A DNA stretch of 35,525 bases from Mediterraneibacter agrestimuris (GCF_943193195.1 NZ_CALPDG010000040.1:1-35525); one strand, 5' to 3'. Counted from the first letter of the stretch, positions 1 through 9,189 are shown. The notes: generated by a model not told the origin, from the sequence alone. Made by a program: numbers and translations.

Positions 1-170
1 AGACCGTAGGTTTATTAAGGTTACCCTTTTCCCTGAAAATCTTTTTAAAATAACTCTTGACTATTTACCAAATTGCTTTCTTTAGTTTATAACTTATACC
101 GTTATTTTAAGGCATAATGCCACAAATGTAAATCACAATCGTGTTTTAAATTTTTAAGGAGGTGTAACAA

Positions 171-377
171 ATGAAACGAATTCTTCCTCCGTGGAGCAAG
201 GAAGTGAAAAAAGCCTTAATTGATAATGATATGAGCGTAAAAGAACTTTCAGAGGACGTTGGTCTTGGCAGAGAATACGTTTCCCGTGTGGTAAATGGAA
301 CCGTATATGCTCCGGAAATTGCAGAACGGATCAGCAAGCGTCTTGAAATTGAAACAGAATACGCTAACATTATCTGA
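171..377 (+). CDS. Small XRE/Cro-type helix-turn-helix regulator
   Basis: A 68-residue protein that is almost entirely one helix-turn-helix. Residues about 20-60 read as an XRE/Cro fold (VKELSEDVGLGREYVSRVV recognition region). The start is fixed by a strong AAGGAGGTG site at about 158-166, 5-10 bases upstream. Proteins of this size and type are DNA-binding switches of prophages and integrative elements; that role is inferred from family. It is followed 32 bases later by a second HTH protein on the same strand, so the two are probably co-transcribed. No target operator could be identified. It suggests that mobile-element DNA lies to the left of the window. Confidence 0.8.
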   Translation: MKRILPPWSKEVKKALIDNDMSVKELSEDVGLGREYVSRVVNGTVYAPEIAERISKRLEIETEYANII

Positions 378-409
378 TTTAATTTTAGTGGAGTTTGGAG
401 GAAATATAA

Positions 410-880
410 ATGTCTAAAATTGCTACAAAAGCCTGCGGAAATATCTATTACGATGCCCGTTATAATGCGGCAAAGTTCAATGATAGATTAAATAGTCGCG
501 AGGGAGCAGCGGAAGAGATGGGAATTGACCGGTCTAGGCTTGCAAGGATCGAACTTGGCAGTACAATCCCGTATCCAGAGGAAGTTTTGCTGATGGCGGA
601 TATGTATAAGTCTCCGGAACTAAAAAATCATTTTTGCAGGGAAGCAAGTCCCCTTGGGAAAAATATTCCAAAGATTGAATGTTCAAGTCTTGATCGAATT
701 GGACTTCGGGCAATGTCCTCTTTTAGGAAGATCAGCGAGGCAAAGGAAATTTTGTTAAATATTACCGAAGATGGAATTATAGAAGAAAGTGAAAAACCGG
801 AGCTCAACAGGATTATCGAGATACTTGATGAGGTTGTATCTATTACTAATAGCTTGAAAGCGTGGGTAGAAAAGAATTGA
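410..880 (+). CDS. XRE-family helix-turn-helix protein (phage/ICE type)
   Basis: A 156-residue protein with an N-terminal XRE helix-turn-helix (about residues 25-70, including SREGAAEEMGIDRSRLARIE) and a helical C-terminal half (about 95-156) that may be a dimerisation segment. A GGAGGAAA site lies about 7 bases before the ATG. The residues after the HTH (CREASPLGKNIPKIE) resemble a type of regulator common in clostridial prophages and conjugative elements; this is from memory of the family. With the preceding 68-residue protein it forms a two-gene regulatory unit. Its targets are unknown. Confidence 0.8.
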   Translation: MSKIATKACGNIYYDARYNAAKFNDRLNSREGAAEEMGIDRSRLARIELGSTIPYPEEVLLMADMYKSPELKNHFCREASPLGKNIPKIECSSLDRIGLRAMSSFRKISEAKEILLNITEDGIIEESEKPELNRIIEILDEVVSITNSLKAWVEKN

Positions 881-925
881 AGGCACAGGAATATTGTGAT
901 TCGCGGGTTTTTTGAAAGCTTATGT

Positions 926-2020
926 TTAACGATCTGCAGCTGGTAATAACTGAAGCGCCAGGTAAAGCAATACAGCGTCTTTAAAACGTCTTGGATTTAA
1001 ACCACATTTTTTATAAATGTGGTTTAATTTATACTGTAATGTGTTTTTATGTAAAAACAGGCGGTCACCTGTATTGATTAATGACATATTTTCATCAAAA
1101 TATACCCGGATCAATTCTTGTTCTTCAGGTAAAAGAGACAGGATTGTTTTTGAGAGAAACTCGTTTTTTTCCTCTTCTTTTAAATTAGAAATAAAAATTT
1201 CCAAGGTTAGATTATCAAATATAATAAAGTTATTATCTGCATTGAATATTGCTTTTTCAGCAATAAGGGCTGATGCATAGGAATCTGCAAGCTGATAAAT
1301 AGACGAGATTTTTCCTGCACAAATTTGCAGTTCCTTATTTACATGTGCAAATTGTTCCAAAATATGAGATTTTTCCTTAAAGATTTGTTCTTCTATTACA
1401 GCTACATATATATTGGGGTAATAAAAGGTAAAAAGGGTTATGGAAAGCAGGCGAAAAGTCTGAATTATTTTTTGTTCTATTATTGATAAATTAGTTGTAT
1501 CTTTTTCTCTTTGCACCTTTATAAAAATTACCCGTTTCTTTTCTTTGATACTAATGTTTAATTCTGTTAGACAGGAATTCAGATAGCCCATATTGAAGTC
1601 TGCTTTTTTGATAAGAGAATCAATAACAAAATGCTTCTTTTCTGACTGATTCCGGCTGTCCATATTGAATTCCCTCTCACGAATTAAAAGATGTGTAATA
1701 CGTTCAGCGAGATGTGCATATTTTCTTACAATGTCAGGATCACCAGTGATACCAATTACAGCCAGAAATTCATGATGATAATAGACTGGCAGGTTAACAC
1801 CTCTTTGTGTTCCATAAAAACTGTCATCTGCTGTTACTTCTATTGTGTTCCCTGCCAGTGCCGCTTTATATCCGATTTCATGAAAAGTACCAATCCTTTC
1901 GGGTACCGTACTGGCAAAAATAATCCCGGACTGATTAATAAAATTTATGTCCTGTCCACAAACATCTTTTACTGTAGTAACTACTTGAAATGCAAAATCT
2001 TCCTCTATTTTATTTGCCAT
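926..2020 (-). CDS. CdaR/PucR-type transcriptional regulator (sugar-diacid regulator family)
   Basis: A 364-residue regulator. The N-terminal ~135 residues match the putative sugar-diacid recognition domain (YKAALAGNTIEV, RGVNLPVYYHHEFLAVIGITGDP). The C-terminal ~55 residues (about 305-360, with GDRLFLHKNTLQYKLNHIYKKCGLNPRR) are the PucR-type helix-turn-helix. In E. coli, CdaR activates glucarate/galactarate/glycerate genes including glycerate kinase. Here the gene is divergent from a glycerate kinase, which supports the same job. On the minus strand an AAGGAGAAAA site precedes the ATG. The likely ligand is glycerate or a related acid (inference). Two direct repeats at 2104-2117 and 2145-2158 in the shared intergenic region are candidate binding sites. 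Confidence 0.85.
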   Translation of the reverse strand: MANKIEEDFAFQVVTTVKDVCGQDINFINQSGIIFASTVPERIGTFHEIGYKAALAGNTIEVTADDSFYGTQRGVNLPVYYHHEFLAVIGITGDPDIVRKYAHLAERITHLLIREREFNMDSRNQSEKKHFVIDSLIKKADFNMGYLNSCLTELNISIKEKKRVIFIKVQREKDTTNLSIIEQKIIQTFRLLSITLFTFYYPNIYVAVIEEQIFKEKSHILEQFAHVNKELQICAGKISSIYQLADSYASALIAEKAIFNADNNFIIFDNLTLEIFISNLKEEEKNEFLSKTILSLLPEEQELIRVYFDENMSLINTGDRLFLHKNTLQYKLNHIYKKCGLNPRRFKDAVLLYLALQLLPAADR

Positions 2021-2103
2021 GAGATTTTCTCCTTGCTAATGAGAATATAATAGTGATCATCCTGCTGTTTTTATTGAAATATTTTATATGATTTTACCAT
2101 ATC

Positions 2104-2158
2104 ATGTTCTGCGTAACAATATGATTTTATTATATTATAAAAATATGTTCTGTATAAC
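2104..2158 (+). promoter_or_regulatory. Tandem operator-like repeats, probable CdaR-type activator sites
   Basis: ATGTTCTGCGTAAC (2104-2117) and ATGTTCTGTATAAC (2145-2158) are direct repeats matching at 12 of 14 positions. They start 41 bases apart, about four helical turns. The second copy ends 1 base before the -35 element of the glycerate kinase promoter. This is the geometry expected for an activator bound next to RNA polymerase. That the CdaR-like protein binds here is inference. Confidence 0.5.
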
Positions 2159-2159
2159 G

Positions 2160-2188
2160 TTGATATTGTTTTGAAAATTTAATATACT
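2160..2188 (+). promoter_or_regulatory. SigA-type promoter of the glycerate kinase gene
   Basis: TTGATA at 2160-2165 and TATACT at 2183-2188 are separated by exactly 17 bases. The predicted transcription start is near 2195, about 30 bases before the chosen ATG at 2224. Confidence 0.7.
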
Positions 2189-2223
2189 TGGTATATCAAA
2201 AAGAAGAAACGAGGGATAAATGC

Positions 2224-3369
2224 ATGAAGGCAGTAGTGGCGATTGATTCTTTGAAAGGAAGCTTGACTTCTATGGAGGCAGGTAACGCTGTAGCAGAGGG
2301 AATTCTGCGGGCAGATGCCCAGGCAGAAGTAGTCGTGAGACCCTTGGCAGATGGAGGGGAAGGCACGGTTGACGCTCTTGTATGTGGAATGAAGGGGACA
2401 ATACAAAATGCTGTTGTTACCGGACCGCTCGGAGCACCAGTGAATTGTGAATATGGGATCATTGAACAAACCAAGACCGCTGTAATTGAAATGGCAGGAG
2501 CCGCAGGAATCACGTTGATCTCGGAAGAGGAACGAAATCCGATGCATACGACATCCTATGGGGTAGGTGAAGTGATTAAAGATGCAATTACTAAAGGGTG
2601 CCGTCGTTTTATTATCGGTATTGGAGGAAGCGCCACAAATGATGGCGGGATTGGTATGCTTCAGGCGTTAGGCTATGGATTTTTAGATAAAGAAAATAAG
2701 CAAATTCCGTTCGGTGCAAAGGGATTGGAGAAATTAGAAACGATTACGGATGCTTATGTAATTCCTGAACTGGCAGAATGTGAATTCCGCATTGCCTGCG
2801 ATGTAACAAACACTTTATGCGGAGAAAACGGCTGCAGTGCTGTCTACGGTCCACAAAAAGGAGCAACTCCTTCTATGATCATGCAAATGGATAAATGGCT
2901 TGAATATTATGCGGCATTAGCTAAGAAACTCTATCCAAAAGCAAATGCACTTCAGGCAGGAGCCGGCGCGGCGGGAGGGATGGGCTTTGCGTTCCTCAGT
3001 TTTACCAACGCTGTTCTTGAATCAGGGATTAAAATTGTTTTAGAAGAAACACAACTTGAAAGTTATATTGAAGATGCGGATATGGTTATAACCGGTGAGG
3101 GAAGATTAGATGGTCAGACTGCTATGGGAAAAGCGCCGGTAGGAGTTGCCCGTCTTGCAAAAAGACATCATATTCCAGTGATTGCATTTGCAGGAAGTCT
3201 GACAAAAGAAGCAGTTGAATGTAATAAAAATGGTATTGATGCATTTTTCCCTATTTTAAGAAATATTGTTACTTTGGAGGATGCGATGAAGCCGGAAAAT
3301 GCGAAGGTAAATCTTTCAGACAGTGTAGAACAGGTATTTCGGTTAATAAATATATACAAAGACAAATAA
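2224..3369 (+). CDS. Glycerate kinase (GlxK/GarK family, glycerate 2-kinase)
   Basis: A 381-residue protein that phosphorylates D-glycerate with ATP, probably to 2-phosphoglycerate as in GarK/GlxK, feeding it into glycolysis. Family hallmarks are an N-terminal VVAIDSLKGSLTS, then RPLADGGEGTVDAL, GIGGSATNDGGIGMLQALG, and near the C-terminus DMVITGEGRLDGQTAMGKAP. Length is typical for the family. The start is ATG 2224, because GAGGG lies just upstream and the protein then begins at the usual MKAVVAID; an upstream in-frame TTG at 2188 falls within the -10 box and is rejected. The gene is divergent from a CdaR-type regulator that probably controls it. Peptidase and hydrolase genes follow on the same strand. 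Confidence 0.93.
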   Translation: MKAVVAIDSLKGSLTSMEAGNAVAEGILRADAQAEVVVRPLADGGEGTVDALVCGMKGTIQNAVVTGPLGAPVNCEYGIIEQTKTAVIEMAGAAGITLISEEERNPMHTTSYGVGEVIKDAITKGCRRFIIGIGGSATNDGGIGMLQALGYGFLDKENKQIPFGAKGLEKLETITDAYVIPELAECEFRIACDVTNTLCGENGCSAVYGPQKGATPSMIMQMDKWLEYYAALAKKLYPKANALQAGAGAAGGMGFAFLSFTNAVLESGIKIVLEETQLESYIEDADMVITGEGRLDGQTAMGKAPVGVARLAKRHHIPVIAFAGSLTKEAVECNKNGIDAFFPILRNIVTLEDAMKPENAKVNLSDSVEQVFRLINIYKDK

Positions 3370-3424
3370 CGGAAGAAAGACAAGTGAAATAGTTTATTAC
3401 AAATATGTTATGGAGACGGTGAAG

Positions 3425-4414
3425 ATGTTGATTGATATGCATTGTGATACCATTAGTGAACTTTTACATGGAGACAAGAAGCAGAGTCTTGCTCACAATG
3501 ATCTTTGCGTGAATCTGGAAAATATGCATAAGGCGGGAACTTGGATACAGTATTTTGCCTGTTTTGTAAATGCAGGGAAATACGAGAGAGAATTGCGTCA
3601 CAGGCAAGATATTTCTTCTCCGTCATGGGAGAGAGCATGGTCAGAGGTGATGCATCTGATAGAACGGCTGCGTCAGGAGGAATCAGATGAATTGCGGATT
3701 GTTCATACTTGCAAAGATGCAGAAGCGCTATGTCATAAAAATGTTGTTGCAGCGCTTACCACTGTAGAAGAAGGAGGTGTACTAAACGGCAGGATTTCAC
3801 GTCTGGAAGAGTTATATGAAAAGGGCGTCCGCCTGATGACTCTGACATGGAACTACGAGAACTGTCTTGGTTATCCTAACAGCCGGAATACAGATATTAT
3901 GAATCATGGACTGAAAACATTTGGTTTAGAAGTGATTGAGCGGATGAATGAGATAGGAATGCTGATCGATGTCTCTCATTTATCTGATGGAGGCTTCTGG
4001 GATTGCATTCAGAAAAGTAAAGCGCCGGTTGTTGCGTCACATTCTAATGCGAGAGAATTGTGCGGTCATCCGAGAAACCTGTCTGATGAGATGCTTCGCG
4101 CGCTGTCAGATAAGGGAGGCGCTGCAGGTCTTAATTTTTATCCTGCATTTTTGAGGGAGGATAGTAAGGTGACCACTACAGACATTGCAAGACATGCGAA
4201 ATATATGATTAATACGGCCGGAGAAGATGTAGTTGCAATTGGAACGGACTTTGATGGGTTTAAATCTGAGAACCGGGAGGGGTATATTACCCATGTGGGA
4301 CAGATGGAACAAGTGTGGGAATCGTGTAAAAATGCCGGGATCACAGAACGGCAGATGGATAAAATCTGCTGGCAGAATGCGTGGCGGGTGATGAAGGAAG
4401 CCAATATGCAATGA
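3425..4414 (+). CDS. Membrane dipeptidase (peptidase M19, renal-dipeptidase family)
   Basis: A 329-residue zinc dipeptidase of the amidohydrolase fold. The N-terminal metal motif IDMHCDT is at residues 3-9. Further family features are LTTVEEGG (the bridging Glu), LTWNYENCLGYPN, LIDVSHLSD, VVASHSNAREL and AIGTDFDGF near the C-terminus, which together supply the expected His/Asp/Glu ligands. It should hydrolyse dipeptides; bacterial members can tolerate a D-amino acid at the second position. No signal peptide is seen, so it is likely cytosolic. The start at 3425 is preferred over ATG 3410, because the GGAG at 3412-3415 is spaced correctly only for 3425. It lies 55 bases after glycerate kinase, probably in the same transcript. 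Confidence 0.9.
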   Translation: MLIDMHCDTISELLHGDKKQSLAHNDLCVNLENMHKAGTWIQYFACFVNAGKYERELRHRQDISSPSWERAWSEVMHLIERLRQEESDELRIVHTCKDAEALCHKNVVAALTTVEEGGVLNGRISRLEELYEKGVRLMTLTWNYENCLGYPNSRNTDIMNHGLKTFGLEVIERMNEIGMLIDVSHLSDGGFWDCIQKSKAPVVASHSNARELCGHPRNLSDEMLRALSDKGGAAGLNFYPAFLREDSKVTTTDIARHAKYMINTAGEDVVAIGTDFDGFKSENREGYITHVGQMEQVWESCKNAGITERQMDKICWQNAWRVMKEANMQ

Positions 4415-4469
4415 GAGCGTCCGTTTAGACTTTTTAAGGATTCCCAGAATTAAGAGAAAGGAAATAGAG

Positions 4470-4997
4470 ATGAAGGAATTATTAGTTGTAGTAGATATGC
4501 AGAAGGATTTTGTAGACGGTGCATTAGGGACAAAGGAAGCGCAGAAAATTGTTGAGAATGTGGTTCATAAGGTAAAAGAGGCAAAGGAATGTGAAAAAAA
4601 TGTGATTTTTACAATGGATACGCATTATCAGGATTATCTCCAGACACAGGAAGGCAGAAATCTGCCGATAGCGCATTGCATCAAAGGTACGCCGGGATGG
4701 GAACTGATTCCAGAACTTCAAGGGTTAAAAGAGGGATGCCTGGTTTTGGAAAAACCGACTTTCGGAAGTACAAATCTGATACATACTGCTGTGAAAAATG
4801 GGTATGAAACGATTGAACTGATTGGATTGTGTACTGATATCTGTGTTATTTCTAATGCTATGATTTTAAAGTCCGCTCTTCCAGAGGCGGTAATTACAGT
4901 TGATGCTTCTTGCTGTGCCGGAGTTACAGTAGAAAGTCATAAGAATGCATTGGAAGCTATGAAAATGTGTCAGATAAATATCTGTGGATTGTATTAA
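4470..4997 (+). CDS. Isochorismatase-fold cysteine hydrolase (nicotinamidase-like)
   Basis: A 175-residue protein with the cysteine-hydrolase catalytic triad visible as Asp9 (VVVDMQKDFVDG), Lys95 (LEKPTFGST) and Cys125 (GLCTDICV). Asp50, His52 and His69 fit the metal-binding set of nicotinamidases (TMDTH and AHC). Size and motif order match nicotinamidase/pyrazinamidase-type amidases, so nicotinamide to nicotinate is a reasonable guess, but related isochorismatase-fold amidases share these residues. The ATG is preceded by AGAAAGGAAA. It follows the M19 peptidase by 55 bases on the same strand, suggesting a small catabolic or salvage cluster. Confidence 0.88.
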   Translation: MKELLVVVDMQKDFVDGALGTKEAQKIVENVVHKVKEAKECEKNVIFTMDTHYQDYLQTQEGRNLPIAHCIKGTPGWELIPELQGLKEGCLVLEKPTFGSTNLIHTAVKNGYETIELIGLCTDICVISNAMILKSALPEAVITVDASCCAGVTVESHKNALEAMKMCQINICGLY

Positions 4998-5059
4998 AAA
5001 ATAAAATGTTTCATACGCCCTCTTTCAGGTGCATATAGTGCAGAAGGAGGGTGATTTTT

Positions 5060-5554
5060 ATGGTTGAAAAATTAAATGGCATACCCGAAGCGTATGCAGA
5101 AATTACGGGAATAGAAGCATATCCGGACATTTATGGTTCCGTCTCCTTTTATGATGTATACGGCGGTACCATCGTAATGGCAGAAATTTATGGACTTCCG
5201 GAGCAGAATACAAAAGAGCCGGGAGGATTTTATGGTTTTCATATCCACGAAGGAAAATCCTGTACGGGAACTATGGATGATCCGCTGAAGGATACGGGAG
5301 GACATTTAAATCTTACGAAAGAAGAGCATCCTCGTCATACAGGGGATCTGCCGCCGCTGATTTCTGTAGATGGGGCTGCCTGGATGGCAGTATATACGGG
5401 GAGATTTCATCCAGAGGATGTAGTTGGAAGGACCGTGGTAATCCATCATGATTCAGATGATTTTAAAAGTCAGCCTGCGGGAATGAGCGGTATGAAGATT
5501 GCCTGCGGAGAAATCCGGGAGGGAATGCCTGGGGGAATGGACGCAGGAGAGTGA
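5060..5554 (+). CDS. Cu/Zn superoxide dismutase-like protein
   Basis: A 164-residue protein of the Cu/Zn SOD family. Aligned by eye with human SOD1, all metal ligands appear to be present: His61, His63 and His129 for copper, bridging His82, and His90, His93 and Asp96 for zinc. The disulphide pair is Cys68/Cys149. The active-site Arg (SOD1 R143) aligns with Lys146 (GMSGMKIACG), which may change activity. There is no signal peptide, unlike most bacterial SodC proteins, so it is probably cytosolic. The AAGGAGG at 5044-5050 sets the start at ATG 5060; a GTG at 5051 is too close. Whether it dismutates superoxide or is a metal-binding relative cannot be decided here. Confidence 0.85.
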   Translation: MVEKLNGIPEAYAEITGIEAYPDIYGSVSFYDVYGGTIVMAEIYGLPEQNTKEPGGFYGFHIHEGKSCTGTMDDPLKDTGGHLNLTKEEHPRHTGDLPPLISVDGAAWMAVYTGRFHPEDVVGRTVVIHHDSDDFKSQPAGMSGMKIACGEIREGMPGGMDAGE

Positions 5555-5586
5555 AAGAAGAGGGCTGACGGGAAACAGAGTCTACA

Positions 5587-5634
5587 TACAATATACACGG
5601 TTATGAGTTTGAATAAACTCCAGTCTATATTGTA
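5587..5634. repeat. Two-part inverted repeat (hairpin)
   Basis: TACAATATA (5587-5595) pairs with TATATTGTA (5626-5634), and inside it GAGTTT (5605-5610) pairs with AAACTC (5615-5620) around a GAAT loop. It lies just downstream of the SOD-like gene. No U-tract follows, so it is not a clear terminator. Confidence 0.55.
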
Positions 5635-5666
5635 GTGAATTTGCTATTCTCGACAGTCATGTTTTA

Positions 5667-5735
5667 AATTTCCAGGAATGACCTTGTTATATTAACGTGC
5701 GAACGTTAGATATTAAATGGTCTTTCCTGGAAATT
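5667..5735. repeat. Long near-perfect inverted repeat with a nested palindrome
   Basis: The arms at 5667-5683 and 5719-5735 (core TTTCCAGGAA / TTCCTGGAAA) match at 16 of 17 positions. Nested within is TAACGT-GCGA-ACGTTA (5693-5708). It sits between the convergent SOD-like gene and the ABC permease gene and could end transcription in either direction, though the U-tract is weak (CTTTTG on the plus strand). Confidence 0.6.
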
Positions 5736-5781
5736 CTTTTGTAATCATGTCCGCACAATGAAAATGTGTGGGACTCCGCCT

Positions 5782-7893
5782 CTATTCTTTTGGAAGCAGA
5801 GAATAATGCCGGGATAAGGTTTCTCCTTTTAACCATACTTCTATATAATCTGTCTCTGTATTCCATCCGCCGGCAATTCTTTGGAGAGAGTATACAGTCC
5901 GGTCAAGAAGCCGTCTGATTTCTTCCGGGTCAGTGACAGGAACAGATGAGGTGTCCTTTAAACTGATATCAGCAGAAGAATTATAATCTACGGAAGGCAG
6001 TCTGGTATAGGTCATTTGAAGGACATCTTCCGGGTTAATCTCCGTGCATATGGAATATCCGTATTCTTCCAACAGTTTCAATGTATTTTCATAGGTATCA
6101 AACAAATACAGATTCGTTATAGTGCGGATATAATCATCAGTATGTGATGTGAACATATCCGATGGGATTTCGTTTGATTTTAATTGGAATGCGAAACTTC
6201 CGATCGGGTTATCTTCCTGTAATTTGTGTATGTCCACTTGTAAGAGATCCTGCTGATATGCTTTTAAAAGATTCTCCTTTTCCTCGCCGGTCAGTTTCAA
6301 CGGAGTGTCAAAGCGGATATCATATAGTATGACAGTTTCAATTTCATCTCCTGTAATGTAGAAGGCTGGAAAGAGTTTTCTGCGGTAGGATTCTTCCTGA
6401 CAAAGTTCGTCCAGAGTGTTTAGCAGACTTCCACATTTTACAACATATGAACGATAGACGCTCTTTCCGTTTGTCTTGTTGAAACGGACGGTGATGCCGG
6501 TATAGTCAACCGGGTCATACATTGAGTTCTCATACAGATTATCAAAATGCATTCCCATGTTGTGATTTGAGATTCCTTCCTCTGCCAGTTGGTACAGCAG
6601 GTCGAACTTTTTTGTTTGTGCGTCATCATCCTGCAACAGATAATAGGATTCACTGCTCTCAAAGTCATTATTTACATAATCGAAATAATTCAGATAAGAG
6701 TCACTGTACAAAGCCATGCTCTTTATGTCTGATTTTTTCGGAAGCCATGTGTCATAGCCGAATAAATCCAACTGCATAACAGTAAGAATTCCGACAACTC
6801 CTATGATGGAAATCAAAGAGGAAGTTTTCCGTTTAAAAATCTGCCGCAGATCCTGTGTGTAAATGAATTCAATGATTCCGCACAACAGTATTACTGCAAG
6901 GATACTAAAGAAGATGATCCATTTATTTCCAGTGTTATAATAAAAACTGTCTGCAAAAAATCCAAAGAATAATGCACCGGGAATGGCAATTAAAATCTTG
7001 ATCACAGACGCAGACTTTTGGAAAGCCAGAGCATTTCCGGCGGATTCCAGAGAACGTTTCTGATAAAGGTAACATGCCAGCAGCCAGATACCTGCAATGA
7101 CTGCAATTGCAAACAGCAAGAACAACGGCAGTTTGTAGTTGGCAGCAGTTCTGTATGTCAGTGACTGATATAGATCTAACGGTGACAAAATATTTGACAA
7201 GGAATCAATCAACAGTGACCGTTCTCCATGGCGGGGAGTATATAACGTATCATAAAAAGTGCTAAACAGTCCTGAAAACAATTCTTCGGCCATGGAATAG
7301 TACACGATCAATACAAATGCAGCCAGTGTACCAGACAATAGTCTTCCAGTCAGCATCATTGCCAGAATTGCAGTGTGATACAGAATCAAATAACCCAGGA
7401 TGCCTCCAAAGACGGCAAGAACAGAAGGGAGAAAATTGGAAGAAACAAGGACTCCCTTAGATGCCGCGATCACCATGGTACACAAACTGGATGACAGGTA
7501 CGGAATCAGGAACATCAGTAAGCCGCCTATATAAGAAATGTTGAACCACTGGATTCTTTTCAGTGGAAATCCGTGGAAAAAGTCGGATTTTTCCGGCTGA
7601 TGAAGGTAAGCATATCCACTGACTGCACATATAACTGCCAGAAGGAGGATAATCACTGTAAAGGGACGTGCCAGACTTCCATTCAGCATGCGGGGGAATT
7701 GTTCCCGATAAGAGTTCAGAGGCTGTTCGGCGGAGCTGTTCAAAAAATTCTCGATGCGCATGGTTATGGATACAGTTTGCATAAAGAAGAGTGTAATAAA
7801 TGACAACACCATAAACCAGATCCGCTGTTTTACATTCTCCAAGATGTATTTTCTGTATGAAATTGAATTATTGCAAGAAGTCTTTGAAGTCAT
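5782..7893 (-). CDS. ABC transporter permease of the YtrA-associated type
   Basis: A 703-residue membrane protein. The first ~375 residues hold several hydrophobic helices (starting near 27-45, then about 78-97, 119-145, 155-180, 185-205, 255-275, 300-350). The last ~330 residues are soluble, with no recognised motif. This fits the large permeases found with GntR/YtrA regulators and single ABC ATPases in Lachnospiraceae (I recall a DUF6449-type C-terminus; not checked). Its start overlaps the upstream ATPase gene by 26 bases, and GGAGGTAG precedes the ATG, so the two are translated together. By analogy with YtrBCDEF it may respond to cell-envelope stress or antibiotics. The substrate is unknown. 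Confidence 0.82.
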   Translation of the reverse strand: MTSKTSCNNSISYRKYILENVKQRIWFMVLSFITLFFMQTVSITMRIENFLNSSAEQPLNSYREQFPRMLNGSLARPFTVIILLLAVICAVSGYAYLHQPEKSDFFHGFPLKRIQWFNISYIGGLLMFLIPYLSSSLCTMVIAASKGVLVSSNFLPSVLAVFGGILGYLILYHTAILAMMLTGRLLSGTLAAFVLIVYYSMAEELFSGLFSTFYDTLYTPRHGERSLLIDSLSNILSPLDLYQSLTYRTAANYKLPLFLLFAIAVIAGIWLLACYLYQKRSLESAGNALAFQKSASVIKILIAIPGALFFGFFADSFYYNTGNKWIIFFSILAVILLCGIIEFIYTQDLRQIFKRKTSSLISIIGVVGILTVMQLDLFGYDTWLPKKSDIKSMALYSDSYLNYFDYVNNDFESSESYYLLQDDDAQTKKFDLLYQLAEEGISNHNMGMHFDNLYENSMYDPVDYTGITVRFNKTNGKSVYRSYVVKCGSLLNTLDELCQEESYRRKLFPAFYITGDEIETVILYDIRFDTPLKLTGEEKENLLKAYQQDLLQVDIHKLQEDNPIGSFAFQLKSNEIPSDMFTSHTDDYIRTITNLYLFDTYENTLKLLEEYGYSICTEINPEDVLQMTYTRLPSVDYNSSADISLKDTSSVPVTDPEEIRRLLDRTVYSLQRIAGGWNTETDYIEVWLKGETLSRHYSLLPKE

Positions 7894-8770
7894 AACCCGC
7901 TACCTCCGTTTCACTTATAAATATTTCTTCCAGTGATAATGGAAGAATTTCAGCAAATATCGGCTCCTTTTCCATTGTACGTTTTAGAATCTCATCCCTG
8001 GAACCACGCACGGTAATCGTCAGAAGAGAACCGCTTTTCTCGTATTGAAGAATAGAAAGCTGAGAGAGCAGTTCTGCCTCTTTTGCGTGATCTGGAATGA
8101 CGCATTGGATTTTGTTAATGTTACATTTCATAGAATCCAAATCTTTTGTAAAGAGCAGTTTCCCTTTGTGAAGCAATCCTACCGTATCACAGATATCTTC
8201 CAATTCTCGCAGGTTGTGGGAGGAAATGATCGGTGTGAAATCCCGCTTCATCAATTCTGAGGCAAAGAGACTCTTGAACGTCTGACGCATGACCGGATCC
8301 AGTCCGTCAAAAGTTTCATCGCAGAAAAGGTATTTCGTCCCGGCGCATAAGCCGAGCAGAAGCGTTATCTGTTTCTTTCGTCCTTTGGAAAATGTCTGGA
8401 GCTTCTGGTTCTGTGGTATATCAAACTTTTCCGTCAGTTTGTTAAAATAAGTCCGGTCAAAATTCTGATAATTCAGCGCATAGTACCGGCACATGGATTC
8501 TGCCGTTGCATTTGGAAGAAACGTGGAAGCATCGGACAGAAAACAAAGCTTGCGTTTGGCTTTGGGCTGTTCAAATACCGGAATATCATCGATGATCACA
8601 GTTCCGCTTTCCGGCTTTAGGATTCCAGAAATCAGACGGAGTAGTGTACTTTTACCTGCTCCGTTACTTCCTACCAGTCCGAAAATCATTCCTTCCTGAA
8701 TTACCGCGGATACATCATGGACCGCGCAGGTATTTTGAAAAGTTTTTGTTACATTGATTAACTCAATCAT
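7868..8770 (-). CDS. ABC transporter ATP-binding protein
   Basis: A 300-residue ATPase with Walker [10 protein letters not shown] at residues 34-42, Walker [14 protein letters not shown] and the switch His in ISSHNLREL. The signature motif is divergent (FSKGRKKQ instead of LSGGQ), as is common in the YtrB/EcsA-like group. It should drive the membrane partner encoded immediately downstream, overlapping by 26 bases. Its start overlaps the GntR regulator by 8 bases, making a compact three-gene regulator-ATPase-permease operon. The last ~90 residues form a small extra domain typical of drug or bacitracin-type exporters. Confidence 0.93.
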   Translation of the reverse strand: MIELINVTKTFQNTCAVHDVSAVIQEGMIFGLVGSNGAGKSTLLRLISGILKPESGTVIIDDIPVFEQPKAKRKLCFLSDASTFLPNATAESMCRYYALNYQNFDRTYFNKLTEKFDIPQNQKLQTFSKGRKKQITLLLGLCAGTKYLFCDETFDGLDPVMRQTFKSLFASELMKRDFTPIISSHNLRELEDICDTVGLLHKGKLLFTKDLDSMKCNINKIQCVIPDHAKEAELLSQLSILQYEKSGSLLTITVRGSRDEILKRTMEKEPIFAEILPLSLEEIFISETEVAGYDFKDFLQ

Positions 8771-9140
8771 GGAGTACCTCCTTGCTGTAAACTTGCTGAA
8801 TGAGTGTCTGACAGTCCTCTTCTGTGACGCCTATGTCCCTGGCTCCAAGAAGCATCCGTTTCAAGTCGCTTAAGTAAAGCGTCTTTTTCTGCTGGATCAA
8901 AAGGGAAGCGTCTGAGATAAAATTACCGCGTCCCTTGACCGGGAAAATGTATCCTTGCTGTTCCAGCATGGCGTAGGCTCTTTGAATGGTATTTGGATTG
9001 ATGGAGAGCTTAACAGCAAGTGAACGCACCGAGGGCATCTGGGAACCCGGCTCCAGAATGCCTTTTAGTATCAGCAGTTGAAACCGTTCTACGATCTGTT
9101 CGTAGATGGGTGTTCTGCTTTGATAGTCGATGGAAATCAT
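8763..9140 (-). CDS. GntR-family regulator, YtrA subfamily
   Basis: A 125-residue protein with a GntR winged helix-turn-helix at about residues 10-75 ([49 protein letters not shown]) and a short ~45-residue tail, the layout of the YtrA subfamily. YtrA of Bacillus subtilis represses its own ABC operon and is relieved by some cell-wall antibiotics. Here the promoter contains an exact AGTGTA-N13-TACACT operator, so autorepression is strongly suggested. The ATG follows a good AAAAAAGGAGG ribosome site. The downstream ATPase gene overlaps it. Confidence 0.93.
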   Translation of the reverse strand: MISIDYQSRTPIYEQIVERFQLLILKGILEPGSQMPSVRSLAVKLSINPNTIQRAYAMLEQQGYIFPVKGRGNFISDASLLIQQKKTLYLSDLKRMLLGARDIGVTEEDCQTLIQQVYSKEVLHD

Positions 9141-9163
9141 GTGGACCTCCTTTTTTGAAATCT

Positions 9164-9188
9164 AGTGTACTATCTGTATTAATACACT
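9164..9188 (-). promoter_or_regulatory. YtrA-type operator
   Basis: AGTGTA (9164-9169), 13 bases, then TACACT (9183-9188). This matches the inverted repeat I recall as reported for B. subtilis YtrA (AGTGTA-13 bp-TACACT). It sits at the expected transcription start of the operon, just downstream of the -10 box, an ideal place for repression. Confidence 0.8.
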
Positions 9189-9189
9189 T

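Noticed and set aside
2188-2223. TTG start extending glycerate kinase by 12 residues
   Set aside because: The codon lies within the -10 box region and lacks a ribosome site; ATG 2224 gives the usual family N-terminus.
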